A stretch of 7,114 nucleotides of DNA from an uncultured Eubacteriales bacterium (GCA_900548615.1 URKW01000095.1:1-7114), one strand, 5' to 3'; numbered from the stretch's first letter, positions 1 through 6,139 are shown. Notes: generated by a model from the letters alone, not told the origin. Numbers and translations are program-made.

Positions 1-46
1 CGCAGCGGCACACCGCAACTCTTATGCTTCTTTTGCTTGGCCCGCT

Positions 47-802
47 TTATTGGATGCCAAACAGGCTTTTCCCGTTCTCCATGGTCAGCCGGGCCATTTC
101 CTCCGTGGTCATGCCCTTGATCTGGGCCAGCTTTTCCGCGATGTAGAACACATTGCGGGAGTCGTTGCGCTTGCCCCGCAGAGGGACGGGAGACATATAG
201 GGGGAGTCCGTCTCGATCAGAATACGGTTGAGGGGAACCATCTCCGCCACCTCCACGGTTTTGCGGGCGTTCTTGTAGGTGACAGGGCCGTCGAAGCCCA
301 GATACCAGCCCTGCGCCAGCAGCTCCCGCGCCATCTCCACGCTGCCGGAATAGCAGTGGAACACGCCACGCAAGGCGGGGTACTCCTTCACGATGGCCAG
401 CGAGTCGCCATGAGCCTCGCGGTCGTGGACGATCACCGGCAAGTCCAGCTCCAGCGCCAGCTCCAGCTGGGCCCGGAACACCTGCTGCTGGAAGTCGCGG
501 GGCGGGTTCTCCGGCCAGTAGTAGTCAAGGCCGATCTCGCCGATGGCCACCACCTTGGGCTCCCTCGCCAGCTGCCGCAGCGCGTCCATGTGTTCCGGCA
601 CAAAGTCGCCGCAGTTCTCCGGATGGATGCCCACGGCGGCGTACACATGGGGGTGCCGCGCCGTCAGATCGACAGCCGCCTGAGAGGACGCCAACGTGCA
701 GCCGGGGTCGATCACCAGACCGTCAAAGGCGGCAAGCACCGCGTCACGGTCGGCGTCAAAGGCCTCGTCGTCGTAATGGGCGTGGGTGTCGAACAGCGTC
801 AT
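47..802 (-). CDS. tatD: TatD-family metal-dependent hydrolase (DNase)
   Basis: This 251-residue protein has the usual TatD length and fold markers. The N-terminal metal motif D-T-H-A-H places histidines at residues 7 and 9. Further family landmarks are GIHP (58-61), the GEIGLDYY block with metal-ligand Glu at 89, His126 in IVHDREA, His149 in VFHCYSG, and the ETDSPY block with Asp199. These are the expected ligands of a two-metal TIM-barrel hydrolase. Characterised TatD proteins act as 3'-5' exonucleases on DNA in the cytoplasm, with proposed roles in repair or DNA degradation; the substrate here is inferred. The ATG overlaps the stop codon of the ABM gene (ATGA, 799-802), which suggests translational coupling. 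A weak AAGGTG ribosome binding site lies at 811-816. It is probably the last visible gene of the metG transcript, and no terminator is visible in the 46 bases beyond it. Confidence 0.95.
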   Translation of the reverse strand: MTLFDTHAHYDDEAFDADRDAVLAAFDGLVIDPGCTLASSQAAVDLTARHPHVYAAVGIHPENCGDFVPEHMDALRQLAREPKVVAIGEIGLDYYWPENPPRDFQQQVFRAQLELALELDLPVIVHDREAHGDSLAIVKEYPALRGVFHCYSGSVEMARELLAQGWYLGFDGPVTYKNARKTVEVAEMVPLNRILIETDSPYMSPVPLRGKRNDSRNVFYIAEKLAQIKGMTTEEMARLTMENGKSLFGIQ

Positions 803-1086
803 ACCAGCTGCACCTTACCCATGGCGGTATCGTCGATGTACTGAGCCTTCAGCTCACGCAGGCGGGTCATGTGGGGCTGCTGCATGTGGATGCGCTGGTG
901 CTCCTCGGTCTCCCACTGCTCGATCAGCAGCACCACGTTCTCCTCCTGAGCGGAGAAGTAGTAGTCATAGCGGATGCAGCCTTCCTCCGCCCGGATGGTG
1001 GTCAGGATGCCCTCGGACACGATGTCACGGACGTAGTTTTCCCGGCAGCCGGGCTTTGCGGTGTATTTTACGTATAGTGTCAGCAT
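799..1086 (-). CDS. Antibiotic biosynthesis monooxygenase (ABM)-domain protein, putative quinol monooxygenase-like
   Basis: This 95-residue protein is a single ABM (dimeric alpha-beta barrel) domain. It shows the family pattern of an N-terminal beta strand (LTLYVKYTAKPG), then EEGCIRYDYYF (34-44), a central strand ending in LIEQWET (54-60), and a helix starting with H63 and H67. Family members include YgiN-type quinol monooxygenases, heme-degrading enzymes and many proteins of unknown role; they use no bound metal or flavin, so a reaction cannot be read from sequence. No heme-enzyme signature was recognised. The start has an AAAGGAG site at 1099-1105, about 12 bases upstream, which is slightly long spacing. 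That site sits inside a stable hairpin (1092-1135). The gene lies 207 bp after metG and overlaps tatD by 4 bp. The fold is fairly certain and the function is unknown. Confidence 0.85.
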   Translation of the reverse strand: MLTLYVKYTAKPGCRENYVRDIVSEGILTTIRAEEGCIRYDYYFSAQEENVVLLIEQWETEEHQRIHMQQPHMTRLRELKAQYIDDTAMGKVQLV

Positions 1087-1091
1087 AATGA

Positions 1092-1135
1092 AATCACGCT
1101 CCTTTGCGCCTATTGTAGCGCAAAGAAGCGTGATT
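1092..1135 (-). promoter_or_regulatory. Hairpin burying the ribosome binding site of the ABM gene
   Basis: Read on the minus strand, arms at 1127-1135 plus 1118-1125 pair with 1092-1100 plus 1102-1109 around an 8-nt loop (1110-1117). The pair 1126/1101 is U-G in minus-strand RNA but C-A in plus-strand RNA, so the 18-pair helix is unbroken only in the sense transcript. The Shine-Dalgarno bases (AAAGGAG, 1099-1105) are fully inside the 3' arm, and the ATG begins 5 nt after the helix. This should limit translation of the ABM gene and the coupled tatD. An alternative is a leaky terminator of the metG transcript, but only a short, broken U stretch follows the helix. The structure is certain by inspection; the role is inferred. 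Confidence 0.7.
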
Positions 1136-1138
1136 GTC

Positions 1139-1167
1139 CATATAAGTTTAGGGTTTGACGAAGTTAA
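1139..1167 (-). promoter_or_regulatory. Weak candidate promoter for the ABM-tatD pair
   Basis: On the minus strand, TTAACT (1162-1167) and TATATG (1139-1144) are 17 bp apart, each matching the consensus at four of six positions. Transcription would start near 1132, at the very base of the hairpin that covers the ABM ribosome binding site. The -35 box overlaps a tandem octamer ACGAAGTT (plus strand, 1158-1165 and 1167-1174). The matches are poor enough that chance is a real possibility; the genes may instead depend on read-through from metG. Confidence 0.3.
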
Positions 1168-1190
1168 CGAAGTTGGGTACTGTTTTTGCT

Positions 1191-1268
1191 GTAGGGGCGG
1201 ACGACTCTGTCCGCCCGCCCGACAACGGAGCGGCCATCGTAGGGGCCGACAGAGTCGTCGGCCCCTAC
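1191..1268. repeat. 78-bp REPIN/MITE-like inverted-repeat element, copy 1
   Basis: Two 30-bp arms in inverted orientation (1191-1220 and 1239-1268) flank an 18-bp centre. Each arm is itself a hairpin. The right arm has a perfect 12-bp stem starting GTAGGGGCCGAC around the 6-nt loop AGAGTC. The left arm has GGGCGGAC paired with GTCCGCCC around GACTCT. A second copy with exactly the same length and layout lies at 6940-7017. The layout resembles REP doublets (REPINs), which are mobilised in other bacteria by RAYT transposases; no transposase is present here. No clear target-site duplication is visible at the edges. It lies between the stop of metG and the ABM gene, so its hairpins would also form in the 3' end of the metG transcript. 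Confidence 0.85.
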
Positions 1269-1293
1269 AAAGTTCTATTGATCGTTTTCTATT

Positions 1294-3258
1294 TCAGCAC
1301 AACTTCGCGCCTGCCGGTACGCTGTCATCAATGATCATCAGCTGCACCTTTTCCTCGCCCTTTTCCTTGTGGACGGCGGAGATCAGCATGCCGTTGCTGG
1401 GAATGCCCATCATCTTCCGGGGCGGCAGGTTCAGGATGGCCATGACGGTCTTGCCGATCAGTTGCTCCGGCTCATAGTAGTGGTGGATGCCGGAGACGAT
1501 GATGCGGTCGGTGCCGCTGCCGTCGTCCAGCGTGAACTTCAGCAGCTTGTCGGACTTCTTGACGGCCTCGCAGTTCTTGATCTTCACAGCCCGGAAATCG
1601 GACTTCAGGAAGGTGTCAAAATCCACCTCCTGTTCCACGTAGGGCTCCAGCTCGATGGCGGGCAGAGCGGCCTTCTTCTGGGCCTCCTGCATGGCGTTCA
1701 GCTCCGCCAGCGCCTTTTCCGTGTCCACACGGGGGAACAGGTTCTCGCCCTTGGCCACCTGCGCCTCGGCGGACAGGGTGCCCCAGACATTGGCCTTCTC
1801 CCAAGTGTGATCCTCGGCGGAAGCGCCGATCTTCACGAAGATCTTGTCGCAGCTTTCCGGCATCACGGGGGTCAGCAGGGTGGTGCAGACGCGGATGGTC
1901 TCCAGCAGGTTATAGAGGACGGTGGCCAGACGGGCGCGCTTAGTCTCGTCCTTACCCAGCACCCAAGGTGCGGTCTCGTCGATATACTTGTTGGCACGGT
2001 CGATGACCTTGAACACCTCGTCCAGACCGTTCTGGAGCTGCAATTTCTCCATCTCGGCCTCGTAGCGGTCGCGGAGGGCACAGACGGTCTTTTTCAGGTC
2101 GCAGTCCTCGGGGGCATCCTCCCGGTCGGCGGGCAGTTTGCCGCCGAAGTACTTCTCCACCATGCCGGTGGTGCGGCTGACCAGATTGCCCAGCTTGTTG
2201 GCAAGGTCGGTGTTGATGGTGGAGATCAGCAGCTCGTTGGAGAAGTTGCCGTCGGAACCGAAGGGGAAGGTGCGCAGCAGGAAGAACCGCAGGGCATCCA
2301 CGCCGAACATCTCGGACAGGGCATAGGGGTCGACCACATTGCCCTTGGACTTGGACATTTTGCCGCCGTCGATCACCAGCCAGCCGTGGCCGTACACATG
2401 CTTGGGCAGGGGCAGACCCATGCTCATCAGCATGGCGGGCCAGATGATGGAGTGGAACCGGACGATCTCCTTGCCCACGATGTGATAGTCGGCGGGCCAA
2501 TAGCGGTCGAAATCATGGTAGCGGTCGTTATACAGACCCAGGGCGGTGGCGTAGTTGAACAGGGCGTCCACCCACACGTACACCACATGGCCGGGGTCGA
2601 AGTCCACGGGAATGCCCCAGCTGAAGCTGGTACGGGAAACGCACAGATCCTCCAGACCGGGCTTGATGAAGTTGTTGACCATCTCATTGACGCGGGTACG
2701 GGGCTGCAGGAAATCGGTGTCCTCCAGCAGATGCTGCACCTTGTCGGCGTACTTGCTCAGACGGAAGAAATAGGCCTCCTCCTCGGCATCGTGAACCTCA
2801 CGGCCGCAGTCGGGGCACTTGCCGTCCACCAGCTGGCTTTCCGTCCAGAAGGACTCGCAAGGGGTGCAGTACTTGCCCTTATAGGCGCCCTTGTAAATGT
2901 CACCGTTTTCATACATCTTCTTGAAGATCTTCTGCACGGCCTCGCAGTGATAGTCGTCGGTGGTGCGGATGAACCGGTCGTTGGAGATGTTCATCAGCTT
3001 CCACAGATCACGGACGCCGCGCGGGCCGTCCACGATGCGGTCCACGAAGGCCTGGGGGGGCATGCCGGCTTCCTGGGCCTTGGTCTCGATCTTCTGGCCG
3101 TGCTCGTCGGTGCCGGTCAGGAACATCACGTCGTAGCCCTGCAAACGCTTATAGCGGGCGATGGCGTCGGTGGCCACGGTGCAGTAGCTGTGGCCGATGT
3201 GGAGCTTGTCCGAGGGGTAGTAAATCGGTGTGGTGATATAGAACTTTTTCTTTTCCAT
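1294..3258 (-). CDS. metG: Methionyl-tRNA synthetase with C-terminal tRNA-binding domain
   Basis: This 654-residue class I synthetase charges tRNA-Met with methionine in the cytoplasm. The Rossmann catalytic core carries the HIGH motif at 20-23 and KMSKS at 300-304. The connective insert has a complete zinc knuckle with CxxC pairs at Cys131/134 and Cys148/151. The anticodon-binding helical region holds the characteristic NKYIDETAPW block (423-432). Residues about 548-654 form the EMAPII/Arc1p-like OB-fold tRNA-binding domain (SDFRAVKI, then the NLPPRKMMG region) used in homodimeric bacterial enzymes. Length and domain order are normal. The ATG is preceded by AAAGGAGA (3268-3275) at good spacing. 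A small 7-bp stem (3279-3301) sits just upstream of that site. Expression is controlled by the T-box leader upstream. The ABM and tatD genes follow on the same strand. Confidence 0.98.
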   Translation of the reverse strand: MEKKKFYITTPIYYPSDKLHIGHSYCTVATDAIARYKRLQGYDVMFLTGTDEHGQKIETKAQEAGMPPQAFVDRIVDGPRGVRDLWKLMNISNDRFIRTTDDYHCEAVQKIFKKMYENGDIYKGAYKGKYCTPCESFWTESQLVDGKCPDCGREVHDAEEEAYFFRLSKYADKVQHLLEDTDFLQPRTRVNEMVNNFIKPGLEDLCVSRTSFSWGIPVDFDPGHVVYVWVDALFNYATALGLYNDRYHDFDRYWPADYHIVGKEIVRFHSIIWPAMLMSMGLPLPKHVYGHGWLVIDGGKMSKSKGNVVDPYALSEMFGVDALRFFLLRTFPFGSDGNFSNELLISTINTDLANKLGNLVSRTTGMVEKYFGGKLPADREDAPEDCDLKKTVCALRDRYEAEMEKLQLQNGLDEVFKVIDRANKYIDETAPWVLGKDETKRARLATVLYNLLETIRVCTTLLTPVMPESCDKIFVKIGASAEDHTWEKANVWGTLSAEAQVAKGENLFPRVDTEKALAELNAMQEAQKKAALPAIELEPYVEQEVDFDTFLKSDFRAVKIKNCEAVKKSDKLLKFTLDDGSGTDRIIVSGIHHYYEPEQLIGKTVMAILNLPPRKMMGIPSNGMLISAVHKEKGEEKVQLMIIDDSVPAGAKLC

Positions 3259-3343
3259 GGGAATATCTCTCCTTTTCCGCCGCCCCGAATGGAAGGACGG
3301 CTTAAAATATTAGTTTTCCTGCTTTTTCCGGGGATATACAAAC

Positions 3344-3374
3344 AAAAAACGCCCTTAGCGTTATGCTAAGGGCG
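3344..3374 (-). terminator. Intrinsic terminator of the metG T-box leader
   Basis: On the minus strand CGCCCTTAGC (3365-3374) pairs perfectly with GCTAAGGGCG (3350-3359) around a 5-nt loop, followed by six T residues (3344-3349). The 5' arm is shared with the antiterminator formed by the T-box sequence, which makes this the regulated off-switch for metG. Confidence 0.95.
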
Positions 3375-3614
3375 ACTTGAACAAATCGCGGTACCACCTT
3401 GCTTCGCCCCGGCCTTACGGCCAAAGCCTCACGGAGTGCCGGCACACTCCCGCGCGGTAACGGGCGCTCCCGTTCCGGCCTGACGGTTTTCGCTCGGCCG
3501 GACGGCTCCTGAGCCATGTTCACCGGCTTCCCCCGCGCCCGCTTTCACCTTTCCGGGCTCTCTTTCGGCGGCTTTGACCGGTTACTCTCTCATTCATCGC
3601 CATTTTGCATATTT
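3344..3614 (-). promoter_or_regulatory. T-box leader riboswitch, tRNA-Met responsive, controlling metG
   Basis: The minus strand shows the standard T-box parts in order. Stem I has an AGTAA / GTGAAC specifier loop closed by a CCGG helix (3' strand 3522-3525), and the distal AGAGAG (3558-3563) and GGTGAAAG (3542-3549) motifs. Stem II is CCGGCC (3496-3501) paired with GGCCGG (3475-3480). A stem IIA-like AACGGG/CCCGTT pair follows at 3459-3474, and further hairpins lie at 3433-3450 and 3411-3422. The T-box sequence AAGGTGGTACCGCG is at 3387-3400. The specifier reads AUG at 3515-3517. The bulge UGGU would pair with ACCA of an uncharged tRNA whose discriminator base is A, as in tRNA-Met. The antiterminator uses CGCCCTT, the same bases as the 5' arm of the terminator, so the two structures exclude each other. 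Uncharged tRNA-Met should turn metG on. The transcript start is estimated from the promoter. Confidence 0.95.
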
Positions 3615-3620
3615 TTAAGC

Positions 3621-3649
3621 ATCATACTCTAAAATGTAGAGTTTGTCAA
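3621..3649 (-). promoter_or_regulatory. metG promoter (T-box transcript)
   Basis: On the minus strand a perfect -35 box TTGACA (3644-3649) and a near-perfect -10 box TATGAT (3621-3626) are 17 bp apart. This is a strong housekeeping sigma-factor promoter, placing the start near 3613, just before the T-box leader. Its spacer is occupied by a perfect dyad, annotated separately. Confidence 0.9.
3626..3642. promoter_or_regulatory. Perfect dyad within the metG promoter spacer (possible operator)
   Basis: ACTCTA (3626-3631) and TAGAGT (3637-3642) form a perfect 6-bp inverted repeat with a 5-bp centre, lying almost exactly between the -35 and -10 boxes of the metG promoter. A protein bound there would compete with or reshape RNA polymerase binding. 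No regulator is encoded next to it, and AT-rich spacers can produce short dyads by chance, so operator function is a guess. Confidence 0.35.
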
Positions 3650-3681
3650 CCGTTACGGCGGTTTTCTGTGTAAATTCACGC

Positions 3682-3710
3682 TTTACAGCGGGAAGAAAGT
3701 TTTGTATAAT
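3682..3710 (+). promoter_or_regulatory. buk promoter
   Basis: TTTACA (3682-3687) and a perfect TATAAT (3705-3710) are 17 bp apart, giving a start near 3717 and a leader of about 48 nt. The leader contains a short inverted repeat, TATGGT (3728-3733) with ACCATA (3742-3747), ending 3 bases before the AGGAGG site. The promoter points away from that of metG, with about 32 bp between the two -35 boxes. Confidence 0.88.
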
Positions 3711-3764
3711 ATGGGTTGGAAATTTTTTATGGTGGCGAATTACCATACATAGGAGGAACAAAAA

Positions 3765-4853
3765 ATGTCTTTCAAGATCCTTGTTATCAATCCCGGTTCC
3801 ACTTCCACCAAGATCGGTGTCTATGAGGACGAGACTCTGCTGTTTGACAAGACCCTGCGTCACAGCGCCGAGGATATCGCCCAGTTCAACTCCATCCCCG
3901 CCCAGAAGGACTGGCGCTGCCAGCTGGTGCTGAAGGCGCTGCGGGAGGAAAATTTCGATATCAACACCCTGTCTGCCGTTTCCGGCCGCGGCGGTCTGCT
4001 GCGTCCCATCCGCGGCGGCACCTACGCTGTCAACGACAACCTGGTGAACGACTGCACCATCGGCGTGCAGGGCCAGCATGCCTCCAATCTGGGCGGCATC
4101 ATCGCCCGCGAGATCGGCGATTCTCTGGGCATCCCCTCCTACATTGTTGACCCCGTGGTGGTGGACGAGTTGGCTGACGTGGCCCGCTATGCCGGTCATC
4201 CCCTGTTCCAGCGCGTCAGCATTTTCCACGCCCTGAACCAGAAGGCCGTGGCCAAGCGCTTCGCCAAGGAGCACGGCAAGAACTACGAGGATCTGAACCT
4301 GATCGTCTGCCATCTGGGCGGCGGCGTCTCCGTGGGCGCCCACTGCCACGGCAGCGTCATCGACACCCAGAACGCCCTGGACGGCGACGGCCCCTTCTCT
4401 CCCGAGCGCTCCGGCTCCCTGCCCACCGGCCAGCTGGTGAAGCTGTGCTGCTCCGGCAAGTATACCGAGACTGAGCTGAACCGCATGCTGTCCGGCCGCG
4501 GCGGTCTGGTGGCCTACACCGGCTCCAACGACATGCGCTATCTGCTGGCCGAGGCCGAGCACGACAAGAAGATCGCCGGCGTGGTGGAGGCCTTCCACTA
4601 TCAGATCGCTAAGGAAGTGGGCGCCATGGCCGTTGTCATGAAGGGCAAGGTGGATCAGATCATCCTGACCGGCGGCATCGCCTACGGCAAGGAGACCGTG
4701 AACGCCATCAGCGCCATGGTGGACTGGATCGCTCCCATCACCGTCTATCCCGGCGAGGACGAGCTGCTGGCGCTGGCACAGGGCGCACTGCGTGTCCTGC
4801 GCGGCGAGGAGAAGGCACAGGAGTATCGCCGTCCCCGTCCCACCGAGGCGTAA
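3765..4853 (+). CDS. buk: Butyrate kinase
   Basis: This 362-residue enzyme of the ASKHA acetate/butyrate kinase family interconverts butyryl phosphate plus ADP with butyrate plus ATP, the ATP-yielding last step of one butyrate fermentation route. The N-terminal nucleotide-binding loop is INPGSTSTK (8-16). Other family blocks are SGRGGLLRPI (73-82), FHALNQK (154-160), the HLGGGVSVGAH phosphate-binding block (183-193), RSGSLPTGQL (215-224), and LTGGIAY (301-307). The length matches known Buk proteins, and the NPGSTSTKIGVYED start favours butyrate kinase over the longer acetate kinases; a branched-chain acid kinase role is also possible. The ATG has an AGGAGG site (3751-3756) 8 bases upstream. 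Its usual partner, phosphotransbutyrylase (ptb), is not adjacent. The downstream neighbour is a flavodiiron protein. Confidence 0.95.
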   Translation: MSFKILVINPGSTSTKIGVYEDETLLFDKTLRHSAEDIAQFNSIPAQKDWRCQLVLKALREENFDINTLSAVSGRGGLLRPIRGGTYAVNDNLVNDCTIGVQGQHASNLGGIIAREIGDSLGIPSYIVDPVVVDELADVARYAGHPLFQRVSIFHALNQKAVAKRFAKEHGKNYEDLNLIVCHLGGGVSVGAHCHGSVIDTQNALDGDGPFSPERSGSLPTGQLVKLCCSGKYTETELNRMLSGRGGLVAYTGSNDMRYLLAEAEHDKKIAGVVEAFHYQIAKEVGAMAVVMKGKVDQIILTGGIAYGKETVNAISAMVDWIAPITVYPGEDELLALAQGALRVLRGEEKAQEYRRPRPTEA

Positions 4854-4874
4854 CAAACACCGTATTTCCATGGA

Positions 4875-4905
4875 CGCCCGGCGGCCTTGCTGCCGGGCGC
4901 CTTTT
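4875..4905 (+). terminator. Terminator-like hairpin between buk and the flavodiiron gene
   Basis: CGCCCGGC (4875-4882) pairs perfectly with GCCGGGCG (4892-4899), followed after two C residues by only four T (4902-4905). The stem is GC-rich but the U-tract is short, so it may act as a partial terminator or mRNA end stabiliser. No promoter was recognised between it and the next gene, which suggests read-through. Confidence 0.65.
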
Positions 4906-4930
4906 CCCTTATTGAAAAGGAGGTTCTTCA

Positions 4931-6088
4931 ATGTTTATCAGCAACGATATCCGCTATATCGGCGTCAACGACCATCAGGTGACGCTGTTTGAGGGGCAGT
5001 ACGACGTGCCGCTGGGCATGGCCTACAACTCCTACGTCATTCTGGACGAGAAGATCGCCGTCATGGACACGGTGGACGCCCACTTCGGCAAGGAGTGGCT
5101 GGCCAACCTGACGGCGGCGCTGGCAGGCCGCACGCCGGACTATCTGGTGGTGCAGCATATGGAGCCGGATCATTCCGCCAACATTGCGGCCTTTATGGAC
5201 GCCTATCCCGCCGTCACAGTGGTGGCCTCTCAGGCGGCTTTCCGCATGATGAAGCAGTTCTACGGCAGCGACTACGCCGACCGCCGTCTGGTGGTGGGCG
5301 AGGGTGATACGCTGGCGCTGGGCCGCCACACCCTGACCTTCCTGACCGCCCCCATGGTGCACTGGCCAGAGGTCATCGTCACCTATGACTGCACGGACAA
5401 GGTGCTGTTCTCCGCCGACGGACTGGGCAAGTTCGGCGCACTGGACGTGGAGGATCCCGAGGGCTGGGCCTGTGAGGCGCGGCGCTACTACTTCGGCATC
5501 GTGGGCAAGTTTGGCGCACAGGTGCAGGCCTTGCTGAAAAAGGCCGCTGCGGTGGATATTCAAACTGTGTGTCCCCTCCACGGCCCGGTGCTGACCGGCA
5601 AGGAACTGGCGGAAGCCCTGCGGCTGTACGATATCTGGTCCCGCTACGATGTGGAGAGCGAGGGCGTCATGATCGCCTACGCCTCCGTGTACGGCAACAC
5701 GGAGAAGGCGGCGCAGCTGCTGGCGGAGAAGCTGAAGGAGCAAGGCTGCCCCAAGGTGGTGCTGACCTGCGTGCAGCGAGAGGACTGGGCCGAGGCGGTG
5801 GAGGATGCCTTCCGCTACGGCAAGCTGGTGCTGGCCGCGCCCACCTATAACGGCTTCCTGTTCCCGGCCATGCGGGAGTTTATTGAGCACCTGACCGAGC
5901 GGAACTACCAGAACCGTCAGGTGGCGTTTATCGAGAACGGCTCCTGGGCGCCTGCCGCCGCCAAGGAGATGAAGAAACTGCTGGAGGGCTGCAAGAACGT
6001 GACTCTGGGCAGCACCGTCACCATCCGCTCCGCCATGACGGAGGAGACTCCCGCCCAGCTGGACGCGCTGGCCCAGGAGCTGCGGTAA
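4931..6088 (+). CDS. fprA: FprA-type flavodiiron protein (oxygen / nitric oxide reductase)
   Basis: This 385-residue class A flavodiiron protein joins a metallo-beta-lactamase-like domain (about 1-240) to a flavodoxin-like domain (about 245-385). The diiron ligand set is complete: the HMEPDH motif gives His76, Glu78, Asp80 and His81, with His144 (MVHWPE), Asp163 (FSADGLG) and His217 (CPLHGP). The FMN phosphate loop is YASVYGNTEKAA (250-261), and APTYNGFLFP (303-312) is the second flavin-binding segment. There is no fused rubredoxin or reductase domain, so an external donor is needed. Family members reduce O2 to water, or NO to N2O, protecting anaerobes in the cytoplasm; substrate preference cannot be read here. 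The segment after the last histidine ligand lacks the W-R that I recall in well-studied FprA proteins. AAAGGAGG (4916-4923) precedes the ATG by 7 bases. It probably shares the buk transcript. Confidence 0.93.
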   Translation: MFISNDIRYIGVNDHQVTLFEGQYDVPLGMAYNSYVILDEKIAVMDTVDAHFGKEWLANLTAALAGRTPDYLVVQHMEPDHSANIAAFMDAYPAVTVVASQAAFRMMKQFYGSDYADRRLVVGEGDTLALGRHTLTFLTAPMVHWPEVIVTYDCTDKVLFSADGLGKFGALDVEDPEGWACEARRYYFGIVGKFGAQVQALLKKAAAVDIQTVCPLHGPVLTGKELAEALRLYDIWSRYDVESEGVMIAYASVYGNTEKAAQLLAEKLKEQGCPKVVLTCVQREDWAEAVEDAFRYGKLVLAAPTYNGFLFPAMREFIEHLTERNYQNRQVAFIENGSWAPAAAKEMKKLLEGCKNVTLGSTVTIRSAMTEETPAQLDALAQELR

Positions 6089-6100
6089 GCTTATCAGCGC

Positions 6101-6139
6101 AAAGGAAGTCCCGTTTTTCCCTGCGGGACTTCCTTTTTT
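6101..6139 (+). terminator. Strong intrinsic terminator after the flavodiiron gene
   Basis: A perfect 13-bp stem, AAAGGAAGTCCCG (6101-6113) with its complement at 6124-6136, encloses a 10-nt loop and runs into six T (6134-6139). It starts 12 bases after the stop codon and closes the buk-flavodiiron unit. Confidence 0.95.

Noticed and set aside
1..46. Possible gene end or terminator left of tatD
   Set aside because: Only 46 bases, a 4-bp GCGG/CCGC stem (5-16) and no start codon or protein signal; not enough to call.
50..844. Plus-strand open frame opposite tatD (264 codons)
   Set aside because: Shadow frame without recognisable motifs; tatD carries all metal ligands.
1239..1268. Right arm of repeat copy 1 as the metG terminator
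   Set aside because: The hairpin is strong but no T-tract follows on the minus strand, and the same structure occurs elsewhere as part of a fixed-length element.
1061..1477. Plus-strand open frame across the metG-ABM gap (138 codons)
   Set aside because: It runs through the 78-bp repeat and the metG end, has no ribosome binding site worth the name and no recognisable protein features.
1369..3369. Long plus-strand open frame opposite metG (666 codons)
   Set aside because: Low-complexity, His/Gly/Val/Leu/Gln-rich translation with no motif. It mirrors the GC-rich codon pattern of metG, which has full catalytic motifs.
3668..3679. GTG-TAAATT-CAC upstream of buk as a possible Rex-type redox operator
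   Set aside because: Only 3-bp arms and a poor match to the Rex pattern TTGTTAA-N4-TTAACAA.
3981..4508. An 18-base identical repeat in buk (3981-3998 and 4491-4508), both encoding SGRGGL
   Set aside because: Both are family motifs in the two lobes of the kinase written with the same favoured codons; convergence by codon bias explains it.
3615..4931. Long minus-strand open frame opposite buk (438 codons)
   Set aside because: Antisense artefact of GC-rich codons; the composition is skewed to Gly, Ala, His, Gln and Val, with no domain, while buk on the plus strand is well supported.
4928..5890. Minus-strand open frame opposite the flavodiiron gene (320 codons)
   Set aside because: Same artefact: His/Gly/Gln-rich shadow of a gene whose iron and flavin motifs are complete.
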